Positions 40,484 through 49,500 of a stretch of DNA of 64,000 bases are shown one piece after another. The stretch's first letter is position 1, and every line of letters starts with the position of its first letter. The position numbers were made by a program, and so were the translations under genes. The DNA comes from Comamonadaceae bacterium ALPHA2B (GTDB lineage: Bacteria; Pseudomonadota; Gammaproteobacteria; Burkholderiales; Burkholderiaceae_C). The stretch covers positions 25,738 through 89,737 of the forward strand of contig SCOE01000025.1 in NCBI GenBank assembly GCA_005503065.1. Direction: 5' to 3'. The notes beneath the pieces are model-generated. The model was not told the DNA's origin, made no database searches, and was given only the letters and a program-made list of their open reading frames with translations.

Positions 40484-41124
40484 CAGGCAGGTCGGTAGAG
40501 GTGGTGTTGGTCAATATAGCGCGCAACCGGCAGGGGAACCAGCGAGGAGATGTCCTCGCCTCGCCCGGCGCGCGCGCGGATGTCGGTGGCGCTGGTGGCC
40601 ACCGGCGTCACGTGCAGGAACTCGAATCGCGCGCCGAACGGCAGCCCCGGCAGCGCTTGAGGGTCGAATCGGCCTTCAGCGCCCGCCGGATCGGCGCGGG
40701 CAGCTATCAAAACAATAGCAATGGACATAATCTCCTGCCAGCCGTGCCAGGTCGGCAGCGCGCGCGCCTGGTCGGTGCCCATCATCAGCACCAGCTGCGC
40801 ATCGGGCCGTTCGGCCTGCAGTTCGCGCAGGGTGTCGAGCGTGTACGTCGGCCCGTCACGCTCGATCTCGCGCGCATCGACCACCGCGCCCGGCACCTCC
40901 GCGAAGGCCAGGCGTGCCATGGCCAGCCGGTCGGCGGCGCTGCTGAGCGTTCGGGCCTTGTGCCAGGCCTGGCCGGTCGGGAAGATGCGCAGTTCGGCCA
41001 GCCCGGCCTGCGACAGCGCGGCGCGCGCGAGGTCGAGGTGCGTGCGGTGCGGCGGATCGAAGGCACCGCCGAAGACGCCGATACGCGGTCGCACTGGTGC
41101 CGCCTGGGATTGCGACGACGCCAT
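40483..41124 (-). CDS. nadD: Nicotinate-nucleotide adenylyltransferase NadD
   Basis: 213-residue enzyme that makes nicotinate adenine dinucleotide from NaMN and ATP in NAD synthesis. It has the nucleotidyltransferase motif [15 protein letters not shown] at 16-30, MMGTDQ and the C-terminal SATDIRAR. Residues about 136-154 (start [14 protein letters not shown]) are encoded by an in-frame copy of repeat family A. They fall just after the TWHGWQEI segment, where family members vary in length. The ATG shares one base with the hemF stop. Confidence 0.93.
   Translation of the reverse strand: MASSQSQAAPVRPRIGVFGGAFDPPHRTHLDLARAALSQAGLAELRIFPTGQAWHKARTLSSAADRLAMARLAFAEVPGAVVDAREIERDGPTYTLDTLRELQAERPDAQLVLMMGTDQARALPTWHGWQEIMSIAIVLIAARADPAGAEGRFDPQALPGLPFGARFEFLHVTPVATSATDIRARAGRGEDISSLVPLPVARYIDQHHLYRPA
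40665..40719 (-). repeat. Repeat family A, copy 5 (inside nadD)
   Basis: On the minus strand the palindrome GCTATT-GTTTT-GATAGC (40719-40703) leads into TGCCCGCGCCGATCCGGCGG and GCGCTGAAGGCCGATTC. It is read through by nadD without a frameshift. The high conservation of the palindrome inside a coding sequence argues for fairly recent arrival or selection on the repeat itself. Confidence 0.85.
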
Positions 41125-42044
41125 CAGACCCAGTCGCGCCGCGGCAGGAAGTCGGTGTACAGCCGCGCCTCGGGCGTGCCGGGCTCGGGCTGCTGCCGGT
41201 AGGTCCAGTTGGCCTGCGGCGGCATCGACAGCAGGATCGATTCGGTGCGCCCGCCCGACTGCAGGCCGAAGTGCGTGCCGCGGTCCCACACCAGGTTGAA
41301 CTCGACATACCGGCCGCGCCGATACAGCTGGAAGGCGCGCTCTCGCTCGCCCCAGGGCAGGCTGCGACGGCGTTCCATGATCGGCAGATAGGCAGGCAGG
41401 AACGCCTCGCCCACGGCGCGCAGCATCTCGAAGCTGCGCTCGAAGCCGAGTTCGGAGAAATCGTCGAAGAAGACGCCGCCGATGCCGCGCTGCTCGTTGC
41501 GGTGCTTCAGGAAGAAGTACTCGTCGCACCAGGTCTTGAAGCGCGGGTACTTGTCCTCGCCGAAGGGCGCGAGCGCATCGCGGCAGGTGGCGTGGAAGTG
41601 CACCGCGTCTTCCTCGAAGCCATAGTACGGCGTGAGGTCCATGCCGCCGCCGAACCAGCACACCGGCTCGCCGCCGGCCGGCAGCGCCGCCAGCATGCGC
41701 ACATTCATGTGCACGGTGGGCACGTAGGGGTTGCGCGGGTGGAAGACCAGCGACACGCCCATCGCCTCGAAGGGTGCGCCGCTCAGCTCGGGCCGGTGCT
41801 GCGTGGCAGAGGGGGGCAGCCTGGGGCCGCGCACCTGCGAGAAGCCGCAGCCGGCCCGCTCGAAGAGTTCGCCACCCTCGAGGATGCAGGTCAGCCCCTC
41901 GCCCTGCAGAGGCTCGTCGGCCGCCTTGCGCCAGGGGTCGCGCACCGCACGGCCGCCATCGGCCGACTCCACGGCGCCGACGATGCGCTGCTGCAGGTCG
42001 CGCAGCCAGGCGCCGACGTCCTGCGGGCCGGTCGACACACCCAT
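41124..42044 (-). CDS. hemF: Oxygen-dependent coproporphyrinogen III oxidase HemF
   Basis: 306-residue enzyme that oxidatively decarboxylates coproporphyrinogen III in heme synthesis. Strong motifs are [46 protein letters not shown] and [20 protein letters not shown]. Length matches the family. Start and stop both share single bases with purD and nadD. Confidence 0.96.
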   Translation of the reverse strand: MGVSTGPQDVGAWLRDLQQRIVGAVESADGGRAVRDPWRKAADEPLQGEGLTCILEGGELFERAGCGFSQVRGPRLPPSATQHRPELSGAPFEAMGVSLVFHPRNPYVPTVHMNVRMLAALPAGGEPVCWFGGGMDLTPYYGFEEDAVHFHATCRDALAPFGEDKYPRFKTWCDEYFFLKHRNEQRGIGGVFFDDFSELGFERSFEMLRAVGEAFLPAYLPIMERRRSLPWGERERAFQLYRRGRYVEFNLVWDRGTHFGLQSGGRTESILLSMPPQANWTYRQQPEPGTPEARLYTDFLPRRDWV

Positions 42045-43339
42045 CAGTTGCCCTGCCCGCGAGGGGCCAGGGCGCGGTGGCCGATGTCCTTGCGGTACTG
42101 CACGCCGTCGAAGCGCACCTGCGCCGCCACCTCGTACACGCGCTGCTGCGCGAGCTTGACGTTGTCGGCCAGCACGGTGGCGCACAGCACGCGGCCGCCG
42201 CTGGTGACGAGCTGCCCGTCCCTGAGCGCAGTGCCGGCATGGAAGACGACCGCATCGGGCGCCTCGGCCGGGACGTTGGTGATGGCGTCGCCCTTGCGCG
42301 GCGAAAGCGGGTAGCCGTGCGCGGCCAGCACCACGCCCAGCGCCACGCGGCGGTCCCACTGCAGCTCGACCTGGTCCAGCGTGCCGTCGGTGGCGTGCCA
42401 GAACACCTCGAACAGGTCGGACTTGAGCCGCATCATGATCGGCTGCGTCTCGGGGTCGCCCATGCGGCAGTTGAACTCGAGCGTCTTGGGATGGCCCTGG
42501 GCGTCGATCATCAGGCCGGCGTAGAGGAAGCCGGTGTAGGGAATGCCGTCCTTCTCCATGCCGCGGATGGTCGGCAGGATGATCTCGCGCATGGCGCGGG
42601 CATGCACCTCGGCCGTCACCACGGGCGCGGGCGAGTAGGCGCCCATGCCGCCGGTGTTGGGACCTTCGTCGCCGTCCAGCAGGCGTTTGTGGTCCTGGCT
42701 GGTGGCCAGGGCCGTGACGTTCTTCCCGTCGCACATGACGATGAAGCTGGCCTCTTCGCCCTGAAGGAACTCCTCGATCACGACGCGCGCGCCGCCGTCG
42801 TTGTGGGCGACGCCGAACTTGTTGTCGACCAGCATGAAGTCGACCGCCTCGTGCGCCTCGGCCAGGCTCATCGCCACCACCACGCCCTTGCCTGCCGCCA
42901 GGCCGTCGGCCTTGACCACGATGGGCGCGCCCTTGGCGTCGATGTATGCATGCGCCGCCGCCGGGTCGGTGAAGGCCTCGTACTCCGCCGTGGGGATCTT
43001 GTGGCGCTTCATGAAGGCCTTGGAGAAGGCCTTGGAACTCTCCAGTTGGGCCGCCGCCTGCGTGGGGCCGAAGATGCGCAGGCCGTGGGCGCGGAACTCG
43101 TCCACCACGCCGGCCGCCAGCGGCGCCTCGGGGCCGACCACGGTGAGCGCGATCTTTTCCTTCTGCGCCCATTCACGCAGCGCGACGGGCTCGCTCAGGT
43201 CGACGTTGATGAAGCGCTTGTCGGTGGCCGTGCCGCCGTTGCCCGGCGCCACGTACAGCTTGGACACACGCTCCGACTGTGCAAGCCGCCAGGCCAGCGC
43301 ATGCTCGCGGCCGCCGCCGCCAATGACAAGAGTTTTCAT
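42044..43339 (-). CDS. purD: Phosphoribosylamine-glycine ligase PurD
   Basis: 431-residue ATP-grasp enzyme for the second step of purine synthesis. It starts [17 protein letters not shown] and shows [28 protein letters not shown] and [13 protein letters not shown] longer frame upstream runs through a repeat and was trimmed. Its TGA overlaps the hemF ATG by one base. Confidence 0.96.
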   Translation of the reverse strand: MKTLVIGGGGREHALAWRLAQSERVSKLYVAPGNGGTATDKRFINVDLSEPVALREWAQKEKIALTVVGPEAPLAAGVVDEFRAHGLRIFGPTQAAAQLESSKAFSKAFMKRHKIPTAEYEAFTDPAAAHAYIDAKGAPIVVKADGLAAGKGVVVAMSLAEAHEAVDFMLVDNKFGVAHNDGGARVVIEEFLQGEEASFIVMCDGKNVTALATSQDHKRLLDGDEGPNTGGMGAYSPAPVVTAEVHARAMREIILPTIRGMEKDGIPYTGFLYAGLMIDAQGHPKTLEFNCRMGDPETQPIMMRLKSDLFEVFWHATDGTLDQVELQWDRRVALGVVLAAHGYPLSPRKGDAITNVPAEAPDAVVFHAGTALRDGQLVTSGGRVLCATVLADNVKLAQQRVYEVAAQVRFDGVQYRKDIGHRALAPRGQGN

Positions 43340-43364
43340 CGCCGGGCCGCCCCAAGATGAAAAC

Positions 43365-43413
43365 GCGCCCCCTCGGGGGGCAGCGACCACACGGAGTGGG
43401 GAGCGTGGGGGCC
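43365..43413. repeat. GC-rich palindromic repeat between yebC and purD
   Basis: Begins GCGCCCCCTCGGGGGGCAG, containing the hairpin GCCCCC/GGGGGG, and ends GGGAGCGTGGGGGCC. From general knowledge, similar units occur between genes in Comamonadaceae. It occupies most of the 82-bp yebC-purD gap and could attenuate or process the transcript. Only one copy is in this window. Confidence 0.6.
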
Positions 43414-43421
43414 GATTGCTT

Positions 43422-44147
43422 TCATTCGGCGATCTCGGCGTTGTGGAAGACCTCCTGGACGTCATCCAGGTCTTCGAGCACGTCCAGCAGCTTCTGCATC
43501 TTCACGCCATCCTCGCCGGCCAGCTCGATGCTGTTCTCGGCGCGCATGGTCACCTCGGCCAGTTCGGGCTTCAGGCCTGCGGCCTCGAGCGCGTTCTTCA
43601 CGGCCTCGAACTCGGCCGGCCCGGTCAGCACCTCGATGGCACCGTCCTCGTGAGTGACCACGTCCTCGGCGCCCGCTTCGAGCGCGACCTCCATCACCTT
43701 GTCTTCACTGGTGCCGGGCGCCAGGATGATCTGGCCGCAATGCTTGAACTGGAAGGCCACCGAGCCCTCGGTGCCCATGTTGCCGCCGTACTTGGCGAAG
43801 GCGTGGCGCACCTCGGCCACCGTGCGCACCCGGTTGTCGGTCATGGTGTCCACGATGATCGCCGCGCCGCCGATGCCGTAACCTTCGTAACGGATTTCCT
43901 CGTAGGTCACGCCCTCAAGGTTGCCCGTGGCCTTGTCGATGTTGCGCTTGATGGTGTCGGCCGGCATGTTCGCGGCCTTGGCCTTGTCGACCGCCAGGCG
44001 CAAGCGGGGGTTGGCGCTGAGGTCACCGCCGCCCTGGCGGGCCGCCACCATGATCTCGCGGATGACGCGGGTCCAGATCTTGCCGCGCTTCTCGTCCTGC
44101 CGGCCCTTCCTGTGTTGAATGTTCGCCCACTTGCTGTGTCCGGCCAT
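43422..44147 (-). CDS. yebC: YebC/PmpR-family DNA-binding/translation factor
   Basis: 241-residue protein starting [18 protein letters not shown] with the three-domain YebC fold ([14 protein letters not shown] is diagnostic). Members were described as transcriptional regulators, and some act as translation factors at proline stretches. The acidic C terminus ([16 protein letters not shown]) is typical. It is the first gene of the minus-strand run leading to purD. Confidence 0.94.
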   Translation of the reverse strand: MAGHSKWANIQHRKGRQDEKRGKIWTRVIREIMVAARQGGGDLSANPRLRLAVDKAKAANMPADTIKRNIDKATGNLEGVTYEEIRYEGYGIGGAAIIVDTMTDNRVRTVAEVRHAFAKYGGNMGTEGSVAFQFKHCGQIILAPGTSEDKVMEVALEAGAEDVVTHEDGAIEVLTGPAEFEAVKNALEAAGLKPELAEVTMRAENSIELAGEDGVKMQKLLDVLEDLDDVQEVFHNAEIAE

Positions 44148-44249
44148 GGCAGTCTGCTCGCGTTTCTCTGCTGTCGATGAAGGGGCGCGATTTTACCCGG
44201 ATGCAGGCCGCTCAAGCGCCGCAGTCCGACGGGCGGCGCGCCTCGGTGT

Positions 44250-44262
44250 CGCGATAATCGCG
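44250..44262. promoter_or_regulatory. Palindrome in the yebC/halogenase divergent region
   Basis: CGCGAT-A-ATCGCG is a perfect 13-bp palindrome in the 207-bp region between divergent yebC and the halogenase-like gene. It contains a GATAAT/ATTATC hexamer readable as a -10 on either strand. Regulatory role is inferred only. Confidence 0.35.
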
Positions 44263-44354
44263 CCCCGCCCGAAACCGTTGCGGCGGCGCGCCACCTGGCA
44301 CCGAAGCACCGTGGCGCTTGGGCATACTTGGCGCCTTTGCCGCCCCTTCGCACG

Positions 44355-45704
44355 ATGACATCGACCTCCACCACCGAGCCGTCCCCGCCCCAGACCTGCG
44401 ACGTGTTCGTCATTGGCGGCGGCCCCGCCGGCGCGACCATCGCGGCGCTGCTCGCGCGCCAGGGACGCCAGGTCGTGCTGGCGGAGAAGGCGCACCACCC
44501 GCGCTTCCATATCGGCGAGTCGCTGCTGCCGGCCAACGTGGCACTGTTCGACAAGCTGGGCGTGCGTGAGGAGGTGGAGAAGATCGGCATGGCCAAGTGG
44601 GGCGTCGAGTTCGTTTCGCCCGACCACGAACACCGGGTGCAGCTCGAGTTCGCCGACGGCTGGGACAAGTCGCTGACCCACGCCTGGCAGGTGCGGCGCG
44701 CCGATCTGGACGAGATCCTCTTTCGCCGCGCCGCCGCCGACGGCGCCCAGGCCCTGGAGGGCTGCCGCGTACGCGACGTCGCCTTCGACAACGAAGGTGC
44801 CACCGTCCGCGCCACGCTCGACGACGGCGCCGAGCGCAGCTGGCGCGCCCGCTTCGTGGTCGACTGCTCCGGCCGCGACACCTTCCTGGCCAACAAGTTC
44901 AAGGCCAAGCAGAAGAACCCGCGCCACAACAGCTCGGCCCTGTTCGGCCACTTCCGCAATGCCGAGCGCGGCGAGGGCAGGCTCGAGGGCAACATCACCA
45001 TCTTCTGGTTCCAGCACGGCTGGTTCTGGTACATCCCGCTGGCCGACGGCACGACCAGCATCGGCGCCGTGTGCTGGCCGTACTACCTCAAGTCGCGAAC
45101 CAGGCCGGTCAAGGATTTCTTCGCCGACACCATCTCGATGTGCCCGGCGCTGGCCGAGCGCCTGAAGGACGCGGAACTCGTCGACGACGCCGTCTACGCC
45201 ACGGGCAACTACTCCTACACCAGCACCCACTGCAGCGGCGAGCGCTACCTGATGCTGGGCGACGCCTTCACCTTCATCGACCCGGTGTTCTCCTCGGGCG
45301 TGTACCTGGCGATGCACAGCGCCTTCGAGGGCGTGGCCGTGGTCGACGCCACGCTCGACACGCCTGCGAGGGCGCCCGCTGCCCGCCGGGCCTTCGAGAA
45401 GTACATGCGCTTCGGCCCGCGGGAGTTCTCGTGGTTCATCTTCCGCGTGACCAACCCGACCATGCGCGAGTTCTTCATGTACCCGCAGAACCCGCTGCGC
45501 GTGAAGGAGGCCCTGATGGGCCTGCTGGCCGGCGACATCCACGGCAAGACGCCGCTGTGGAACTCGCTGCGCGCGCTCAAGGGCTTCTATTTCGTGGCCT
45601 GCGCACTGCATCCGCGCCGCAGCTGGAACGCGTGGCGACGACGCCGGCGCAACGTGCGCGACCTCGGCCCGCTGGCCGGCGAAAACGTGGTCGACGCCAA
45701 GTGA
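44355..45704 (+). CDS. Flavin-dependent halogenase-like oxidoreductase
   Basis: 449-residue FAD-dependent monooxygenase of the tryptophan/phenol halogenase superfamily. It has the FAD loop GGGPAG at 21-26, HIGESLLPAN at 52-61, a lysine (K81 in GMAKWGVEF) where halogenases place the catalytic Lys, and the halogenase signature WxWxIP as WFWYIP at 223-228. LMLGDAFTFIDPVFSSG gives the second FAD motif. It would halogenate an activated aromatic ring, or hydroxylate or reduce if the halide site is not functional. Its stop overlaps the chorismatase GTG start. Confidence 0.82.
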   Translation: MTSTSTTEPSPPQTCDVFVIGGGPAGATIAALLARQGRQVVLAEKAHHPRFHIGESLLPANVALFDKLGVREEVEKIGMAKWGVEFVSPDHEHRVQLEFADGWDKSLTHAWQVRRADLDEILFRRAAADGAQALEGCRVRDVAFDNEGATVRATLDDGAERSWRARFVVDCSGRDTFLANKFKAKQKNPRHNSSALFGHFRNAERGEGRLEGNITIFWFQHGWFWYIPLADGTTSIGAVCWPYYLKSRTRPVKDFFADTISMCPALAERLKDAELVDDAVYATGNYSYTSTHCSGERYLMLGDAFTFIDPVFSSGVYLAMHSAFEGVAVVDATLDTPARAPAARRAFEKYMRFGPREFSWFIFRVTNPTMREFFMYPQNPLRVKEALMGLLAGDIHGKTPLWNSLRALKGFYFVACALHPRRSWNAWRRRRRNVRDLGPLAGENVVDAK

Positions 45705-46744
45705 CGGCCGCCCCCTCCTCCCGACCCCCAGCACCGTTGCGCGTGCAGCGCCTGCCGCTGGCGCAGATCCTGGCCGCTGCAGGGCACGACCACGCACACG
45801 CCCCCTTCGCCGCGCTGACCTACGGCGTCGCTGGCCATGAGCCGTGGATGACCGGCGTCTCCGCCCATGTGCTGCTGGAGCACGAGCCGCTGGCCGACGT
45901 CTGGCACGCCGGACCGGCCGTGCAGTCCGGCACCACCGGCGTGGTGCGCTGGCGCACCGATGGCGACTGGCTGCTGGGCGTGGTCGACCTGAGCGAAGCC
46001 GACGAGGCCGGCGGCCTGGAGCCGCTGGCGCGGCGCGCCTACGGCAACGTGTTCGACGCCATGCGCCAGACCGGCTGCACCGAGCTGCTGCGCATCTGGA
46101 ACTACCTGCCCCGCATCAATGCCGACGGCGGCGGGCTGGAGCGTTACCGGCAGTTCAACGCCGGCCGGCAGCAGGCCTTCCTGGACGCGGGCGCGGCCGC
46201 CTTCGACGGCGCGCCAGCCGCTTGTGCGCTGGGTCTGCGCGACGGCGGGTTGTGCGTGCGCTTCCTCGCCGGCCGCGTGAAAGCGCTGCCGATCGAGAAC
46301 CCTCGGCAGGTCTCGGCCTATCGCTACCCCGACCGCTACGGCCCGCGCGCACCGACCTTCTCGCGCGCCGCGCTGGCGCCACTGGGCGACGGCGAAGTCG
46401 CGTTGTTTGTTTCGGGCACCGCCAGCATCGTCGGGCACGAGACGGTGCACGTGGGCGACGTGCAGGCCCAGGTGGCCGAGACGCTGACCAACCTGCACAC
46501 CGTGATCGGCGAGGCCGGCGCCCGCACCACCGCGCGCTTTGCGCTGCAGGACACGGAACCGGTCGTCTACGTCCGGCATCCGGACGACGCGCAGCGCATC
46601 CGTGCGCAGCTGGCCGAAGCCCTGGGCAACGATTCGCGCTTCATGCGCCAGGCGGTGTTCCTCGAGGCCGACATCTGCCGTGCCGACCTGCTGGTCGAGA
46701 TCGAGACGCATGGCACGGCGCCAGGGAGCCTGATCGCGTCATGA
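45701..46744 (+). CDS. XanB2-type chorismatase (hydroxybenzoate synthase)
   Basis: 347-residue FkbO/Hyg5/XanB2 family enzyme that hydrolyses chorismate to 3- and/or 4-hydroxybenzoate and pyruvate. Recognisable segments are RIWNYLPRIN (131-140), ERYRQFNAGR, ENPRQVSAYRYP (199-210) followed by YGPRAPTFSRA, and SGTASIVGHE (237-246). The start is GTG at 45701 in a GTGA overlap with the halogenase; the first internal Met would delete the fold's N terminus. It supplies the aryl starter for the cluster. Product regiochemistry is not resolved here. Confidence 0.85.
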   Translation: MTAAPSSRPPAPLRVQRLPLAQILAAAGHDHAHAPFAALTYGVAGHEPWMTGVSAHVLLEHEPLADVWHAGPAVQSGTTGVVRWRTDGDWLLGVVDLSEADEAGGLEPLARRAYGNVFDAMRQTGCTELLRIWNYLPRINADGGGLERYRQFNAGRQQAFLDAGAAAFDGAPAACALGLRDGGLCVRFLAGRVKALPIENPRQVSAYRYPDRYGPRAPTFSRAALAPLGDGEVALFVSGTASIVGHETVHVGDVQAQVAETLTNLHTVIGEAGARTTARFALQDTEPVVYVRHPDDAQRIRAQLAEALGNDSRFMRQAVFLEADICRADLLVEIETHGTAPGSLIAS

Positions 46745-47541
46745 CGCGGGTGTTCGGCCTCGCGAAGGCCATCCTCCTCGCGCCGGTGCTGTACGTGTTG
46801 CTGCTGGGCCTGGGCCTGGCCTCGCTGGCTTGGAACCTGATCGCGATGGTGCTGTATCCGCTGCTGCCCGGGGCTCGCGGCCGCGTGGTGGGCCGGGCGG
46901 GCATCGCCTACGGGTACCGCGGCTTCTGGATCATCGCGTCGCTGGTGGGCATGATGCGCATCGACGCGCGCTGCCTGGCGCCGCTGCGCGACGAGGCGGG
47001 GCTGGTGATCGTGGCCAACCACCCGACGATGCTCGACGCACTGCTGCTGGTGGCGCACCTCCCGCGCAGCGCCTGCATCATGAAGGCGTCGCTGATGAAG
47101 AACGTCTTCCTCGGGGCCGGCGCGCGCCTGGCGCGCTACATCCGCAACGACTCGGCGCGCACGATGATCAAGCTGGCCGTGGCCGACCTGCGCGAAGGCG
47201 GGCAATTGGTGATCTTCCCGGAAGGGACGCGCACCGAAGGCGGTCCGCTCAACCCCTTCCGGCCGGGCGTGACGCTGATCGCCAAGATGGCGCAGGCGCC
47301 GATCCAGACCGTGTTCATCGACACCGACTCGCCCTACCTCGGCAAGGGCTGGCCCATCTGGCGCGTGCCGCCGCTGCCGATCGTGTTCAACCTGCGGCTG
47401 GGCGAACGTTTCGCCCCCTCCCAGGACAGCGACGCGCTGCTGGCGCAACTCGAAAACTACTACCGCCACCACACGGAAGCGCGCACGGGGAGTGCGCCTG
47501 CCACCGAATGCCAGAGCTCTCGCGCACCCACCTTGTCCTGA
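46741..47541 (+). CDS. 1-acyl-glycerol-3-phosphate-type acyltransferase (PlsC family)
   Basis: 266-residue membrane-bound LPLAT with one or two N-terminal hydrophobic segments, the catalytic NHPTMLDA (N-H-x4-D) and the acceptor motif FPEGTRTEGG. In aryl-polyene clusters such enzymes attach the polyene or fatty acids to a glycerol or sugar lipid. Its ATG overlaps the chorismatase stop as ATGA, tying it to the cluster. The acyl acceptor is unknown. Confidence 0.87.
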   Translation: MTRVFGLAKAILLAPVLYVLLLGLGLASLAWNLIAMVLYPLLPGARGRVVGRAGIAYGYRGFWIIASLVGMMRIDARCLAPLRDEAGLVIVANHPTMLDALLLVAHLPRSACIMKASLMKNVFLGAGARLARYIRNDSARTMIKLAVADLREGGQLVIFPEGTRTEGGPLNPFRPGVTLIAKMAQAPIQTVFIDTDSPYLGKGWPIWRVPPLPIVFNLRLGERFAPSQDSDALLAQLENYYRHHTEARTGSAPATECQSSRAPTLS

Positions 47542-48284
47542 TCCCCAGCTACAACACCGGCGAGCGCCTGTTCTCCACCGTCGCCGGCGCACGTGCGCAG
47601 TGGGGACCGGTGTGGGTGGTGGTGGACGGCAGCACCGACGGCACGGGCGAACGGTTGGCCGTGCAGGCCGAGGGCGACCCCGGCCTGCGCGTGTGGTGCC
47701 TGCCCGAAAACCAGGGCAAGGGTGCGGCCGTGATGCATGGCCTGCGCACGGCGCTGGCCGAGGGCTACACGCATGCGCTGACGATGGACTCCGATGGCCA
47801 GCACCCCGCCGATCTGATCCCTGCGTTCATGCGGGCATCGATGGCACGGCCCGAGACGATGGTGCTGGGCCGTCCCGTGTTCGACGCTAGCGCGCCCTTG
47901 CTGCGGGTGCGCGGGCGCAAGGTGTCCAACGGCTGGACGCAGCTGGAGACGCTGTTCGCGGGCATTGGCGATTCGCTGTACGGCTTTCGCGTGTACCCGA
48001 TCGCCGACCTGCTGGCGGTGATGGAGAAGCAGCCGTGGATGCGCCGCTTCGATTTCGACACCGAGGCCGTGGTGCGGCTGGCCTGGCGCGGGGTGAAGCC
48101 GGTGAACATCGATGCGCCGGTGAAGTACCTGAGCGCGGAGGAAGGTGGCGTGTCGCACTTCCGCTATGGGCGCGACAACGTGCTGCTGACGTGGATGCAC
48201 ACGCGGCTCATGGTCGAGTTCGTGTTGCGGCTGCCTGGGTTGCTGATCCGGCGGCTGCTGAAGAAGCCGCCTTTTCAGGACTGA
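47508..48284 (+). CDS. GT2-family glycosyltransferase
   Basis: 258-residue family 2 glycosyltransferase without the large membrane domain. It has LIPSYNTGERL at the N terminus, VVVDGSTDGT, DSDGQHP at 94-100 with the DxD, and RRFDFDTEAV. The start at 47508 lies inside the last 34 bases of the acyltransferase gene. In APE clusters the GT2 and acyltransferase functions are often fused; here they are separate overlapping genes. It is the last gene of the plus-strand block. Confidence 0.87.
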   Translation: MPELSRTHLVLIPSYNTGERLFSTVAGARAQWGPVWVVVDGSTDGTGERLAVQAEGDPGLRVWCLPENQGKGAAVMHGLRTALAEGYTHALTMDSDGQHPADLIPAFMRASMARPETMVLGRPVFDASAPLLRVRGRKVSNGWTQLETLFAGIGDSLYGFRVYPIADLLAVMEKQPWMRRFDFDTEAVVRLAWRGVKPVNIDAPVKYLSAEEGGVSHFRYGRDNVLLTWMHTRLMVEFVLRLPGLLIRRLLKKPPFQD

Positions 48285-48299
48285 ATAGCTGCGGCATCA

Positions 48300-48371
48300 G
48301 ATCGTCACGTTTGTGACGAGTTTGGCTGAAGCGCCCGGCTGGCTTGGGCTGGCGGGCGATTGCACTTCCGG
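48300..48371 (+). repeat. Repeat family B, copy 2
   Basis: Starts GATCGTCACGTTTGTGACG, with the perfect palindrome CGTCAC-GTTT-GTGACG, then AGTTTGGC, AAGCGCCCGGC, GGCGGGCGATTGCACTTCCG. It begins 16 bases after the GT2 stop codon. Confidence 0.85.
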
Positions 48372-48460
48372 TTTTTTGCGCTGCTGGATGGGTCCGCTAG
48401 GGTTCTTCGGCTGGTCGGCACAAGCGCTGTGGGTCTGGACCCGGCCGGCGGCGCCGGGAT

Positions 48461-48664
48461 GCGTTCTCCGGCGCAGGCTCGCGCTGACCGTTGCGCGGTT
48501 CCGTCGGTTGGGTCCTCCCCCACCCGTTCGGGTTGAGCTTGTCGAAACCCTGCGCAGCGCTTCGACGGGCTCAGCGCGAACGGGGATGGGGGACTCAAGG
48601 AGGGAAAGAAGAAAGTAAAGCGCAGCGTTCAGGGCGGTGGTCGTGGTCCTGCGCCGGAGAACGC
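48461..48664. repeat. Nested inverted-repeat structure
   Basis: An outer perfect 17-bp inverted repeat (GCGTTCTCCGGCGCAGG at 48461-48477 and its complement at 48648-48664) encloses an inner imperfect one at 48523-48583. The inner arms read CCCGTTCGGGTTGAGCTTGT and ACGGGCTCAGCGCGAACGGG. The inner unit resembles a dispersed repeat known to me from many proteobacterial intergenic regions. The two centres differ by less than 10 bases. Confidence 0.75.
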
Positions 48665-48745
48665 CGGCCCGCGGCCGCCGCCAGCACCCCAGTCGGTCGT
48701 ACCGGCCGATCAGCTGCAGCCCACCCAACCGCCCGCCTCAAGCCC

Positions 48746-49480
48746 TCAAACCATCCCGCCGTTGATCGAAATGACCTGCCCCGTGATGTAGGCCGCTTCC
48801 GGCCCGGCGAGGAAGCCGGCCAGCGCCGCCACCTCCTCCGGCGTGCCGGCCCGCTTGACCGGCACGAGTTGCTGGATCAGCGCCGGATCGAAGACCGCAT
48901 CGGCCATGGGCGACGCGATGATCCCCGGCGCGATGGCGTTCACCGTCACGCCGCGCGGCGCCACCTCCAGCGACAGCGCCTTGGTCGCGCTGTTGAGCGC
49001 GCCCTTGGCGGCGGCGTAGTTCACCTGGCCCTTGTTGCCGGTGATCGCCGCGACCGACGAGATGTTGATGATGCGGCCCCACCGCGTGCGCAGCATCGGC
49101 AGCAGCAGCGGCTGCGTCACGCGGAAGAAGCCGTTGAGCGACACGTCGATCACCTTGTGCCACTGCTCGGCGCGCATGCCCGGCAACACGGCGTCGTCGT
49201 GCACGCCGGCGTTGTTCACCAGCACCTGCACCGGGCCCGCTTCGAGGATGCGCGCGCAGGCCTGGGCCGTGCCCTCGTCGCTCGTCAGGTCGAAGACATG
49301 GCACTCGGCCTGGCCGCCCGAAGCAGCAATGCGCGCAGCCAGCGCCTCGATGGCGTCACGCCGGCCGTTGGCGTGCAGCAGCACGGTGGCGCCGTCGCGC
49401 GCCAGGCGCTCGGCGATGGCCGAGCCGAGGGCGCCGCTGGCACCGGTGACGAGGGCGCGTTTGCCTTGGAGTGAGGTCAT
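48746..49480 (-). CDS. 3-ketoacyl-ACP reductase (FabG-like) of the aryl-polyene-type cluster
   Basis: 244-residue SDR with TGASGALGSAIA, VLVNNAGVHDD, NISSVAA (catalytic Ser), NYAAAKGAL (Tyr, Lys) and the C terminus ISINGGMV. It reduces 3-ketoacyl-ACP to 3-hydroxyacyl-ACP with NADPH. It is the last gene of the minus-strand operon, 20 bases after the dehydratase. A housekeeping role is possible, but the context favours polyene assembly. Confidence 0.9.
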   Translation of the reverse strand: MTSLQGKRALVTGASGALGSAIAERLARDGATVLLHANGRRDAIEALAARIAASGGQAECHVFDLTSDEGTAQACARILEAGPVQVLVNNAGVHDDAVLPGMRAEQWHKVIDVSLNGFFRVTQPLLLPMLRTRWGRIINISSVAAITGNKGQVNYAAAKGALNSATKALSLEVAPRGVTVNAIAPGIIASPMADAVFDPALIQQLVPVKRAGTPEEVAALAGFLAGPEAAYITGQVISINGGMV

Positions 49481-49500
49481 GGGGGCTGGTCCGGACAGGT

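Larger units (their letters stand above)
48285..48745. other. Gene-free convergent region rich in repeats (461 bp)
   Basis: Lies between the ends of the two cluster blocks. From left to right it holds a copy of repeat family B (48300-48371), then a nested inverted-repeat structure (48461-48664). The open frames in it only translate repeat sequence and have no plausible start site. I see no promoter, RNA gene or conserved protein. Confidence 0.7.

Noticed and set aside
44193..45797. 534-residue minus-strand frame opposite the halogenase-like gene
   Set aside because: The opposite strand has FAD and WxWxIP motifs with coupled overlaps; this frame has none.
48285..48745. Possible small genes in the convergent region
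   Set aside because: The frames translate repeat units only (the family B translation recurs in three places), with no ribosome sites.
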